Assembly (NCBI GenBank): GCA_031279155.1
Contig: JAITJB010000189.1
Location: 1-14,837 of the forward strand
Source: Deltaproteobacteria bacterium
Lineage (GTDB): Bacteria; Desulfobacterota; Desulfarculia; Adiutricales; Adiutricaceae
Direction: 5' to 3'
Length of the DNA stretch: 14,837 nucleotides
Part shown: piece by piece, positions 6,683-13,900 of the stretch
Layout: every line of letters starts with the position of its first letter
Numbering within the stretch: the stretch's first letter is position 1
Translations under genes and position numbers: made by a program
The notes under the pieces: model-generated
The model's input: only the letters and a program-made list of their open reading frames with translations
Databases searched by the model: none
What the model was told of the DNA's origin: nothing

Positions 6683-7872
6683 AACTTTTTAATGGCCTCA
6701 GCTACAGTTTTACCCAAGGCCTTAAGGGCCACTAAGTCTTTTTCCAAAGGCACCCACTGGACCCGGACCTCGTCAGCCACCACGTCATAGCCCATGGTCT
6801 TAAGCTCGGCTTGGACTAACTTGGCGCCCTCGCCGCTCCAACCATAGGAACCAAAGGCAGCGCCGATCTTATTTTTCATCTTAAGGCTCTTTAAGTAACA
6901 CAAAAGATCGGCTACCGATGGAAACATCTGGTTGTTGATGGTGGGACTGCCGACCAAGATAGCCGCCGCGTCGTAACACTCGGTGGCCACATGGCTGCGG
7001 TGCTGGTTTTTAAGGCTGTGATAGCGGGTCTCAATGCCCTCGGTATAGAGGTAGTCAGTAAGCTCGCGGGCCATAAACTCCGTTGAGTGCCACATGGTAT
7101 CAAAGACGACCACGGCCTTGCGCTTTGGCTTTTGTTGGACCCAAGCCGAATAGAGCTCCAAGGCCCGACCGGGGTTTTGGCGCCAGATAAAGCCGTGATC
7201 CGGGCAGATGATCTTAATTTTTGGGACCAGACCATCGGCGGCGACTTTTTCAATGAGCTTGGCGATCTGAGTGGTGTAAGGGGTTAGGATGTTGGCAAAG
7301 TAGTTTAAGGCTAAGGGCCCCCAAACCTCTTCGCTTATCTGATCGTCGAAGCGCTCCGGGGTAGCTAGGTGCATACCGAAGCCATCTTGGGAGAAGAGAA
7401 CGCCCTGGGAGGGCAAAAAGCTAAACATGCTGTCGGGCCAGTGGATCATGCGGGTCTCAAGGAAGACCAATTGATCTGATCCAACGTCTAAGGTGCTCTC
7501 GACAGGTAATAAGTTTAAACCGGCGTTCTTAAACTGGCCGCCTAAGTTTTTAACGCCTAAGGAGCTGGCGTAAACCGGTTTTTCCAGACCAATGGCCTTC
7601 ATGACGGCAGGTAAGCCCCCACTGTGATCCATTTCGGCGTGGTTGGAGACGACCTGATCGATTTTAGCCGGATCGACGATTTTAGCTACCCGGCTTAGAA
7701 GCTCGTCTTCAAAGCCGTGTTTGACCGTATCAATGAGGGTGATTTTTTTATCGACAATTAAATAGGCGTTATAGGTGCTGCCGTGCGGGGTCAGATAGCC
7801 ATGGAAGTCTCTGATGTCGTAATCTACAGCGCCAACCCAATAAACATTTTCAGTTACCTTGATAGGTTCCAT
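6679..7872 (-). CDS. fprA: FprA-type flavodiiron protein (rubredoxin:O2/NO oxidoreductase)
   Basis: A cytoplasmic two-domain enzyme that reduces O2 to water, or NO to N2O, with electrons from rubredoxin. Numbering from ATG 7872 (397 residues), the N-terminal metallo-beta-lactamase-like domain carries the diiron ligands H78, E80 and D82 (NHAEMDH), H144 (HWPDSMFSF), D163 (SQDGFG) and H226 (CPDHG), all present. The flavodoxin domain runs from about 252 to the end, with the FMN phosphate loop DTMWHST (258-264), GSPTINNQ (308-315) and FGSYGWSGEG (340-349). There is no rubredoxin fusion, matching the separate rubredoxin gene upstream. I chose ATG 7872 because MEPIKVTENVYWVGAVD is the normal family N-terminus. 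TTG 7902 lies inside a stable hairpin and GTG 7881 is too close to AGGA at 7888-7885. That AGGA is 12 bases from the chosen ATG, a long spacing. The ferritin-like gene ends 67 bases upstream. The gene overlaps ybaK by four bases. Confidence 0.93.
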   Translation of the reverse strand: MEPIKVTENVYWVGAVDYDIRDFHGYLTPHGSTYNAYLIVDKKITLIDTVKHGFEDELLSRVAKIVDPAKIDQVVSNHAEMDHSGGLPAVMKAIGLEKPVYASSLGVKNLGGQFKNAGLNLLPVESTLDVGSDQLVFLETRMIHWPDSMFSFLPSQGVLFSQDGFGMHLATPERFDDQISEEVWGPLALNYFANILTPYTTQIAKLIEKVAADGLVPKIKIICPDHGFIWRQNPGRALELYSAWVQQKPKRKAVVVFDTMWHSTEFMARELTDYLYTEGIETRYHSLKNQHRSHVATECYDAAAILVGSPTINNQMFPSVADLLCYLKSLKMKNKIGAAFGSYGWSGEGAKLVQAELKTMGYDVVADEVRVQWVPLEKDLVALKALGKTVAEAIKKL

Positions 7873-7898
7873 ATTAGACACTTTTCCTATAATAAGTC

Positions 7899-7932
7899 TC
7901 AAAACTATGACCCCGAAGGGCCATAGTTTTGA
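7899..7932 (-). promoter_or_regulatory. Intercistronic UUCG-tetraloop hairpin before fprA
   Basis: In the - strand transcript, UCAAAACUAUG (7932-7922) pairs with CAUAGUUUUGA (7909-7899). The stem is extended by a G-U pair (7921/7910) and CCC/GGG closing a UUCG loop (7917-7914): 15 continuous pairs with the very stable C(UUCG)G cap. On the + strand the wobble becomes an A-C mismatch, so the structure belongs to the coding-strand RNA. It starts 7 bases after the ferritin-like stop codon and ends 26 bases before the fprA ATG. No T-run follows, so it is more likely an RNA-stability or processing element, or a partial attenuator, than a full terminator. Confidence 0.75.
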
Positions 7933-7939
7933 AAAGGGA

Positions 7940-8428
7940 TCAGGTGATAGTGTTATAAATGATGGCTAGTTTCCTAAGGTGCTTGGCCTCCTCGAGAATG
8001 AGGTGGTCGACGGACACCTTGTCAGCTAGAGTCTCGGTCGAGTTTTTCAGTTGAACATAGAAGACTATGGAGTCTTTTTCAAAGGTCATAGCCAATTTTA
8101 GAGCGTCTTTAACGGTCAAAACGCCGGCTAAGGCTTCATCGATGGCCTTAGCGCCTTGCTGGAAGATATTGATGTCAGACATCATCTTCAGATATTGGTC
8201 GGTTTCGTTTTCAGGATCGAAAACATTGTCCTGCTCTTGAGGCAGTCCACTTAAAATGTGGGTGAAGGTCGCCTTATGGATCTCTTCCTCTTTGGCCAGA
8301 GATATAAACAGATCGGCCAGTTTTCCAGGCGGCAGTTTCTTAGCCGCTTGCGTGTAAAACCTAAACCCGTTTTCCTCGATGCCAACGGCGATCTTAAATG
8401 CTTCAGTAGCGTTAAAAGGATAAATCAT
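7940..8428 (-). CDS. Rubrerythrin-type ferritin-like diiron protein without rubredoxin domain
   Basis: A 162-residue four-helix diiron protein. The two halves repeat the same pattern. Helix 1 has E18 in EENGFRFY and helix 2 has E48 and H51 (EEIH). Helix 3 has E117 in EKDSIVFY and helix 4 has E147 and H150 (EAKH). This gives the E/ExxH, E/ExxH ligand set of the rubrerythrin diiron domain. The C-terminal rubredoxin domain of true rubrerythrin (CxxC pairs, about 190 residues total) is absent; the only small electron carrier nearby is the rubredoxin encoded just upstream. The likely role is peroxide reduction or iron handling in the cytoplasm. GGGAGG at 8439-8434, 5 bases before the ATG, is an excellent ribosome binding site. 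It lies 102 bases after the rubredoxin gene and 67 before fprA on the same strand. Confidence 0.86.
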   Translation of the reverse strand: MIYPFNATEAFKIAVGIEENGFRFYTQAAKKLPPGKLADLFISLAKEEEIHKATFTHILSGLPQEQDNVFDPENETDQYLKMMSDINIFQQGAKAIDEALAGVLTVKDALKLAMTFEKDSIVFYVQLKNSTETLADKVSVDHLILEEAKHLRKLAIIYNTIT

Positions 8429-8530
8429 TGTAGCCTCCCTTTTTTGATCCGGCGGTCAGTCCTTACGCCCCGCCGCCGGATAAAATAGTCCATTGGCGGT
8501 TTCCCGGGGCGCCCCGCCTCAGGAGGTTTC
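8429..8530 (-). promoter_or_regulatory. GC-rich intercistronic region with hairpins
   Basis: Between the rubredoxin and ferritin-like genes lie two structures. One is an inverted repeat, TCCGGCGG (8448-8455) with CCGCCGGA (8473-8480). The other is a perfect 12-base palindrome, CGGGGCGCCCCG (8505-8516), which can alternatively sit in the loop of GGCGG (8495-8499) with CCGCC (8514-8518). No T-run follows in the direction of transcription, so these are not clear terminators. The first ends 9 bases before the GGGAGG of the ferritin-like gene. Confidence 0.5.
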
Positions 8531-8692
8531 TCAGTTCTGAGGCTCGAATTGGTCTTTACCGGCTCCACAAACCGGACAAGTCCACTCGTGGGGGACGTTT
8601 GCGAAATCGGTGCCCGGGGCTACGCTACTGTCAGGATCACCTGATTGAGGATCGTAAACATAACCGCAGACGACACAAACATGCTTTTTCAT
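8531..8692 (-). CDS. Rubredoxin
   Basis: A 53-residue one-iron electron carrier, the normal size for a class I rubredoxin. The Fe(SCys)4 ligands are C6 and C9 in VCVVCGYVYDP, and C39 and C42 in WTCPVCGAGKDQFEP. The aromatic core (Y11, Y13, W37, F49) is present. It should pass single electrons in the cytoplasm to the FprA and the diiron protein encoded downstream. I start it at ATG 8692 because GGAG at 8703-8700 lies 7 bases upstream and MKKHVCVVCGYVYDP is the standard N-terminus; the in-frame upstream extension to 8746 has no family support. It is the first gene of the likely six-gene operon. No clear promoter was recognised upstream. Confidence 0.95.
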   Translation of the reverse strand: MKKHVCVVCGYVYDPQSGDPDSSVAPGTDFANVPHEWTCPVCGAGKDQFEPQN

Positions 8693-8986
8693 GGCAAAAC
8701 TCCATTTTTGAGATGTTTTAGCTCTGAGATGGAAAAAAAATTGCAACTTATCTTATCAGGCCTCTATATTTTTAATCTCTTTAGACTGCGCCTTCCAAGG
8801 TATATGGCCATAATCAGTCAAGAAATTAGATATAATGATCGCCTCGCTAGTATGGCCAATCAAGGTCGACGCACTTAAACGGCCTGATCCTTGAAGTTTA
8901 AACTAGAAAAAGGTTTTAAGCAAGCGTCAAAAAAACTTCAGTATTGATAATCGTTTCTTGTTATGTTTCGAAATAAAAATTCCGAT

Positions 8987-9066
8987 CCAAAAACCAGGCT
9001 CCAAGCCCGAGCCAAAAAACAAGAAGCTGATAATCCGAGCCGAAAACCAAGCTCCAAAAGCTCGAA
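8987..9066 (+). repeat. Three imperfect ~27-base direct repeats
   Basis: The units run 8987-9011, 9012-9039 and 9040-9066. Each begins CC(A/G)AAAAACC or close to it, continues through an AAG(C)/GCTCCAA core and ends at or near CCGAG or CTCGA. Units 1 and 3 are most alike (CAAAAACCAGGCTCCAAG and CGAAAACCAAGCTCCAAA). Unit lengths vary (25, 28 and 27), so this is a degenerate array and not a CRISPR, which needs conserved repeats and unique spacers. Confidence 0.5.
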
Positions 9067-9104
9067 TTTCTACCCCAAGCATTGTCGGAAGCTCTACTCG
9101 AAGT

Positions 9105-9138
9105 TTTGGCCGCATTTTTGGCCAAAGCCTTGGGCTTT
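9105..9138 (+). promoter_or_regulatory. Two overlapping, mutually exclusive hairpins upstream of pth
   Basis: TTTGGCC (9105-9111) pairs with GGCCAAA (9120-9126). AAAGCC (9124-9129) pairs with GGCTTT (9133-9138). The two share bases 9124-9126, so they cannot both form fully. The second runs into the TTGACA of the pth promoter candidate. They may be DNA-level or transcript-level control elements, or chance in an AT-rich spacer. Confidence 0.35.
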
Positions 9139-9167
9139 TGACAAACCCTCAAGAGATTTTTGATAAA
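9138..9167 (+). promoter_or_regulatory. Sigma70-type promoter candidate for pth
   Basis: A perfect -35 TTGACA at 9138-9143 is followed after 18 bases by GATAAA at 9162-9167 as a 4-of-6 match to the -10. Transcription would begin near 9175, inside or just after the palindrome AAACTTAAGTTT (9165-9176), giving a leader of about 60 bases before the TTG start of pth. Confidence 0.5.
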
Positions 9168-9232
9168 CTTAAGTTTTTCGCGTAAAATTTATCGTTAGAC
9201 GCTTTAAGGGTCAAAACCATAAGGAGCTGATT

Positions 9233-9952
9233 TTGAGTACTGAATGGAAAATCGTTATCGGGTTAGGCAACCCGGGCCAAAAATATCGCAATACTAGGCA
9301 CAACGCCGGCTACATGGCCTTAGCCACCATGGCTGAGATGAGGGGCTTTAAAGACGCCGTGGTCTTCAGGCGCTCTTTGGTTTCCAAAGGTAAAGTCGAG
9401 GGCGTTCCGGTCATCTTAGCTTGGCCCAACACCTTTATGAACCATTCTGGCCAAGCGGCCCAAGAGCTAGTAAATTACTACAAGGTCCCCTTATCGTCGG
9501 TGTTAGTTATCCACGACGACATGGATCTGCCGCTCGGTCGCCTTAAGGCCTGCTCCGGCGGCGGCAGCGCCGGCCACAATGGTCTAAATTCTCTGCTCGA
9601 TGAGATCGGTCCAGGTTTCGATCGCCTAAGGATCGGCATAGGCCGGCCCGAACGATCCATATTTGACGGCGATTGGGCCCCCTACGTGCTCTCGCCCTTT
9701 AACTCATTGGAAGTTGAGCTTTTAGATAAAACCTTAATTACCGCCGCCAAAGCCGCAGCGGCTTGGATTTCCCACGGCCTAAGCTCAGCCCAGAGGCGGG
9801 CTAACGTTAGAGTTAAACCCCCTAAAGCCGACCAAATAGAAGAAGAGCCTAAAGAAGCTGGGCCCAAAGATGACCCGCAAAACCAACTAAAAGAACCTGG
9901 GCCCAAAGATGACCCGCAAAACCAACTAAAGGAACCTGGGCCAAAAAGTTGA
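9233..9952 (+). CDS. pth: Peptidyl-tRNA hydrolase with repeat-containing C-terminal tail
   Basis: This enzyme hydrolyses peptidyl-tRNA dropped from ribosomes, freeing tRNA; it is cytoplasmic and normally essential. Residues 4 to about 190 match bacterial Pth: N13 in GLGNPG, catalytic H23 in RHNAG, N70 in FMNHSG, D96 in HDDMDLP and N116 in GGGSAGHNGL, equivalent to E. coli N10, H20, N68, D93 and N114. At 239 residues it is about 45 longer than E. coli Pth. The excess is a hydrophilic tail from about 193 on, rich in Lys, Glu, Pro and Asp, which includes a 13-residue tandem repeat (KE-A/P-GPKDDPQNQL). The start is TTG at 9233; AAGGAG at 9221-9226 lies 6 bases upstream and no in-frame ATG precedes the GLGNPG motif. 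It is probably transcribed from its own promoter (9138-9167) and converges on rfaE1 with 6 bases between stop codons and no visible terminator. Confidence 0.95.
   Translation: MSTEWKIVIGLGNPGQKYRNTRHNAGYMALATMAEMRGFKDAVVFRRSLVSKGKVEGVPVILAWPNTFMNHSGQAAQELVNYYKVPLSSVLVIHDDMDLPLGRLKACSGGGSAGHNGLNSLLDEIGPGFDRLRIGIGRPERSIFDGDWAPYVLSPFNSLEVELLDKTLITAAKAAAAWISHGLSSAQRRANVRVKPPKADQIEEEPKEAGPKDDPQNQLKEPGPKDDPQNQLKEPGPKS
9851..9952 (+). repeat. 39-base tandem repeat encoding the Pth tail
   Basis: Unit 1 (9851-9889) and unit 2 (9890-9928) differ at a single base (GCT versus CCT, Ala to Pro). A partial third copy (9929-9949) runs to the stop codon. The unit is 13 codons and keeps the frame. Near identity at the DNA level points to recent duplication. 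The tail lies outside the catalytic domain and is predicted to be disordered from its composition. Confidence 0.95.
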
Positions 9953-9958
9953 CGCCCT

Positions 9959-10948
9959 TTAGGGGTTGGCTTTAATCGAGCTTAAAATCTCCTCAGGCGT
10001 GGCCGCAGCTGTCCCAAGTTTACCGACCACCACGCCGGCGGCGGCGGTGGCCAGTTCGGCGCCTTCAGCCAAACTTAAGCCGGCGGCTAAGGCGGCGGCC
10101 ATGACCGCCACCACCGTATCGCCGGCGCCGGTGACGTCATAGACCTCTTTAGCTCTAGTCGGGAGATTTTTGACCACATCTGGCGGCGACAGAAGGGTCA
10201 TGCCCTCTTCGCTCCTGGTTATGAGGAGATTTTTTAATTTGTGCCTGGCCATAAGTCCGAAGCCTTCAGAAATAAGCACCTCAGGCTTGGCTCCGGCGAT
10301 GTTTCGGCCCACGGCCAGGGCCAATTCCTGGCGGTTGGGCGTAACTAAGGCGGCGCCTTGGTAACGCCCGTAGTCGTCGCCCTTGGGATCGATAACCACC
10401 GGGAGATCTAGTTTTTGGGCGGCCTCTAAAAGCCAATGACAAAAATCACTGGTCACAACGCCTTTACCGTAATCGGAGACGGCTACGGCTTTGACCTCTT
10501 TAAGTAAACTTAAAACCGTTTGCTGGTATCTGGAGGCCGGCTCAGAGCCAAGGGGTTTTTCTGATTCCTCATCGAAGCGCACCACCTGCTGGATGCCGGC
10601 CATTACCCTAGTTTTAATGGTAGTTGGCCGGTCGGGATCGCAGATTAAGGGACGCGAGCAAGGCTCAATAACCTTACCTAAGATGCCCTCTAAGGTGTTG
10701 GCCGCCTGATCATCGCCCACCAGCCCCACGATAGAAGGCTTAACCCCTAGGGAGGCCAAATTTAAGGCAACATTACCTAAGCCGCCCGGACTATAGGTGT
10801 GGCGCCGCACCAAGACAATGGGCACCGGGGCCTCAGGCGACAAGCGGGTGGCTTGCCCGTGAATATAGCGGTCGAGCATTAGATCGCCTAAGCACAGGAC
10901 CTTGACCCCTGAGATGGCCTTTAAGATATGGGGAATTTTAGTGATCAC
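9959..10948 (-). CDS. rfaE1: D-glycero-beta-D-manno-heptose-7-phosphate kinase (RfaE domain I)
   Basis: This PfkB/ribokinase-family enzyme phosphorylates C1 of heptose 7-phosphate on the way to ADP-heptose for the lipopolysaccharide inner core. The 329 residues show SPEAPVPIV (37-45, sugar-binding side), PGGLGNVALN (54-63), SDYGKGV (158-164), VIDPKG (185-190), TPNRQE (203-208), and the catalytic anion-hole motif DVTGAGDT (271-278) with base D277. It is the kinase half only. The nucleotidyltransferase domain fused in E. coli HldE is absent, so a separate rfaE2 should exist elsewhere. The start is GTG at 10948-10946, 8 bases after the dnaE stop codon, with no Shine-Dalgarno sequence; translation probably depends on ribosomes finishing dnaE. 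It indicates a Gram-negative envelope. Confidence 0.93.
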   Translation of the reverse strand: MITKIPHILKAISGVKVLCLGDLMLDRYIHGQATRLSPEAPVPIVLVRRHTYSPGGLGNVALNLASLGVKPSIVGLVGDDQAANTLEGILGKVIEPCSRPLICDPDRPTTIKTRVMAGIQQVVRFDEESEKPLGSEPASRYQQTVLSLLKEVKAVAVSDYGKGVVTSDFCHWLLEAAQKLDLPVVIDPKGDDYGRYQGAALVTPNRQELALAVGRNIAGAKPEVLISEGFGLMARHKLKNLLITRSEEGMTLLSPPDVVKNLPTRAKEVYDVTGAGDTVVAVMAAALAAGLSLAEGAELATAAAGVVVGKLGTAAATPEEILSSIKANP

Positions 10949-10956
10949 GATTTATT

Positions 10957-13900
10957 TTAGTTAAACGGGAAAGCCGAATCTGAGCATTTAAGCACGGTGT
11001 AGCCGTCTAAGAGATGAGATTTTTGGGCTTCTTGGAAAAAATCCACCGATAGTTTTAGCTGTTGGTCAAGGCGGTAGACGGCCCGGCCAAGCCCATCTAG
11101 GACAGAGAGGTAAATAGTTGCCAGCGAAGTAGGTTTTACAGTTTCGGACTTTGCCTTAAGAGTCTGGGAAGCCAAAAACTCGATAATCTTGTCGAGATCG
11201 TTTAGCGAGGTATCGATGGTCAATGATGCCGTCCGACTCTCTAAGGCCTGCTCGAAGTCTAAAATCTCATTGGCTTTCAGTTTAAGGCGGTATTTTTTGT
11301 CCTCGTTAGAGTTATTTTCTATGACGCCAGAGACTACGACCACCCGATCGTTTTCAATGAGATCGGAGCTTTTACTAAGTACATTATTCCAAATAGCTAT
11401 TTCTACTGAGCCCTCTGAGTCCTCTAAGGTGGCGAAGGCGTAGGGTTTACCGTTTTTACTTTCCTTAAACTGAACATTAGTCAAGGTGCCGCAGAGTTTG
11501 ACTTTAACGTTATCGGCCAGCTGCTCAACGCTACCTAACGGTATATCCCTTAAAGCCACCATAGCCGCCTCGTAGCGCGATAAAGGGTCGCCGGTAACGT
11601 AGAAGCCTAAGAGTTCTTTTTCCCAAGCCAAGCGCTCAGCTTCCGTCTGAGCTTTTGCCACTGGCCAGACCCGATTTTGTTTGGACGGCGGGGTCAGGGA
11701 GGCAAATAAACTCATCTGGACCGGTTTTTGTTTTTTCTGCCGACTTTTGACGCCCACGGCCATAGCGTCGTCTAAAGCCGCTAAAAGCGATGGTCTTTCG
11801 GCGCCGCCACAGCGATCGAAGGCCCCGCACTTTATCAGGCATTCGATAACCCGGCGGTTAACTTTTTGGCTGGACGCCTTTTGGCAAAAATCGTAGAGAT
11901 CGGAACAAGGCTTATCCTTCCTAGCCTCGATAATGGCCTCAATGGCCGACTGGCCGAGACCTTTGATGGCGCCTAGGCCAAAGATTATCTTGTCATCGGA
12001 TACGGTAAACTTAAAGTTCGAGGTGTTGACGTCAGGCGGGCAGACGTTTATGCCGCGCCTACGGCATTCACCCATAATGCGGCTTATCTTTTTGCGGTTA
12101 TCCTGCTCTGAGGTCATTAAGGCGGCCATAAATTCAAGCGGGTAATGGGTTTTAAGCCAAGCGGTCTGATAAGTTATAACCCCGTAGGCCGCGCTATGGG
12201 ATTTATTGAAGCCGTATTCAGCAAACTTAGAAATGAGCTCAAAAATGCGGTCAGCCGTAGAGGTCGGAATGCCCCTTTGGGTGGCCCCCTGGACAAACCG
12301 GCTCTTTTGCTCGTTCATTTCGTCGGGTTTCTTCTTACCCATGGCCCGCCTTAAGATGTCGGCCTCGCCCAAACTGTAGCCAGCTAAGACCTGGGCAATT
12401 CTCATAACTTGCTCTTGGTAAAGTATGACCCCGCTAGTTTCTTTAAGGATGGGGACCAAATCTTCTAACTCGTAACTAGCCTCTTCTAAGCCGTGCTTAA
12501 CTTTAATAAAGGTATCGACCATGCCGCTTTTTAATGGGCCCGGTCGGTAGAGGGCCACTAAGGCGATGATGTCTTCTAAGCAATCCGGCTTAAGGCGCAT
12601 GACCACCTCGCGGATGCCCTCATTTTCCAGCTGGAAGACGCCGCTTACGTCGCCGCGCCCCAAGAGCTCGAACGTCTCCTTATCGCCGTAGTCTAACCTT
12701 TCGATATCAATATTTACGCCTCTTTCAGCTAAGATGCGCAGTGAGTGGCGGATTAAGGTTAGGGTCTTTAAGCCCAAAAAGTCAAACTTAACCAGGCCGT
12801 TTTCTTCAACCCCGCCCAATTCGAATTGGGTAATAACCTGAGTGCGCCGGCCGTCTTTTTCAGGTGATTTGGACTCACAAAAAAGCGGCAGAACCTCCCA
12901 TAAGGGCCTATCGCCCACCACAACCCCTGAGGCGTGGATAGAAGAATGGCGAGGGAGGTTTTCTAAGAGGAGGGCGTATTCTAAGAGTTTTTTGATATTC
13001 AGATCGCTACTTTGGGCCTGCCTAAGGGCCGGCGTCTCATTGATGGCCTCAGCTAAGGTAATGCCCAATCGATTGGGGATCATCTTGGCGATGGCGTCAA
13101 CCGCCCCGTACTCTATCCCTAAAACCCGGCCAACATCTCGGACCACGGCCTTGGCCTTCATCTGGCCTAAGGCCATGATTTGGGCGACGTAATCGCTGCC
13201 GCCGTAGGTTTCGGTTACGTAGCGAATGACCTCGCCTCGGCCTTCGGCGCAGAAATCGACGTCGATATCGGGCATGCTCTTTCTTTGGGGGTTTAAGAAG
13301 CGCTCAAACAACAGATCAAAGCGTATGGGATCAATATCGGTAATGCCCAAACAATAAGCTACCAAGCTGCCGACAGCTGAGCCCCGGCCTGGACCTACCG
13401 GAATACCCTTTTTTTTGGCCCAATCGATGAAGTCGCTGACGATCAAAAAATAGCCCGGAAAGCGCATCTTGTTAATGATGGCTATTTCCTCTTCCAGGCG
13501 GGCTGAATACTCGGCTCTGACTTTATCGTCGACATTTTTTCCTAATTGACTAAACTTTATAAAGCGCTTTTCTAGGCCCTCTCTGGCTTGTTGGGCAAAT
13601 ATCTGCTCAATAGAAGCCCCGTTATCTTTAGCTCGGCTTGGCGGCGACGGAAAGAGGTAAGTCTTTTCCGGAAACTCTACCTGGCATTGATCGGCGATGA
13701 CCATGGTGTTAGCCAGAGCCTCTGGGCACCAGGCGAAATCCTCGGCCATTTTTTGGGGGCTCTTAAAGTAATACTCATTGGACTCCATTTTCATGCGTTT
13801 TTCATCGGTAAGTTTTTTGCCGGTCTGAATGCACAGTAAGATGTCGTGGGCGTCGTAGTGTTCCTTAAGTAAGTAGTGGCAGTCATTGGTGGCTACTAGC

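Larger units (their letters stand above)
8693..9232. other. Divergent intergenic region, no supported gene
   Basis: This 540-base stretch separates rubredoxin (-) from pth (+). It holds a perfect TATAAT at 8831-8836 (+) without a recognisable -35; an inverted repeat TGAAGTTT (8892-8899) with AAACTTCA (8933-8940); three imperfect direct repeats at 8987-9066; overlapping hairpins at 9105-9138; and the pth promoter candidate. Open frames at 8958-9185 and 8963-9163 (+) lack ribosome binding sites and take their lysine- and proline-rich composition from the repeats, so I do not call them genes. No tRNA-like arm set was seen. Confidence 0.6.

Noticed and set aside
6912..7253. 113-codon open frame within fprA on the same strand in another frame
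   Set aside because: It lies wholly inside the well-conserved FprA coding sequence and has no domain of its own.
7873..7902. Longer FprA start at TTG 7902 or GTG 7881
   Set aside because: TTG 7902 lies in the stable hairpin, GTG 7881 is only 3 bases from AGGA, and the family N-terminus begins at ATG 7872.
8693..8746. Longer rubredoxin start at 8746
   Set aside because: The extension has no family similarity and the good GGAG sits inside it, pointing to ATG 8692.
8942..8965. Fur/PerR-like box (TTGATAATCGTTTC...)
   Set aside because: Only the left half resembles the consensus; no dyad symmetry and it is 250 bases from the rubredoxin start.
8987..9066. Short CRISPR-like array
   Set aside because: Units are degenerate and contiguous, with no unique spacers and no cas genes.
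9050..9075. tRNA T-arm-like sequence around GCTCGAATTTC
   Set aside because: No matching acceptor, D or anticodon arms nearby.
8958..9185. Open frames of 75 and 66 codons (+ strand) in the rubredoxin-pth spacer
   Set aside because: No ribosome binding site, three frames open over the same repeats, composition dictated by the repeats, and no recognisable domain.
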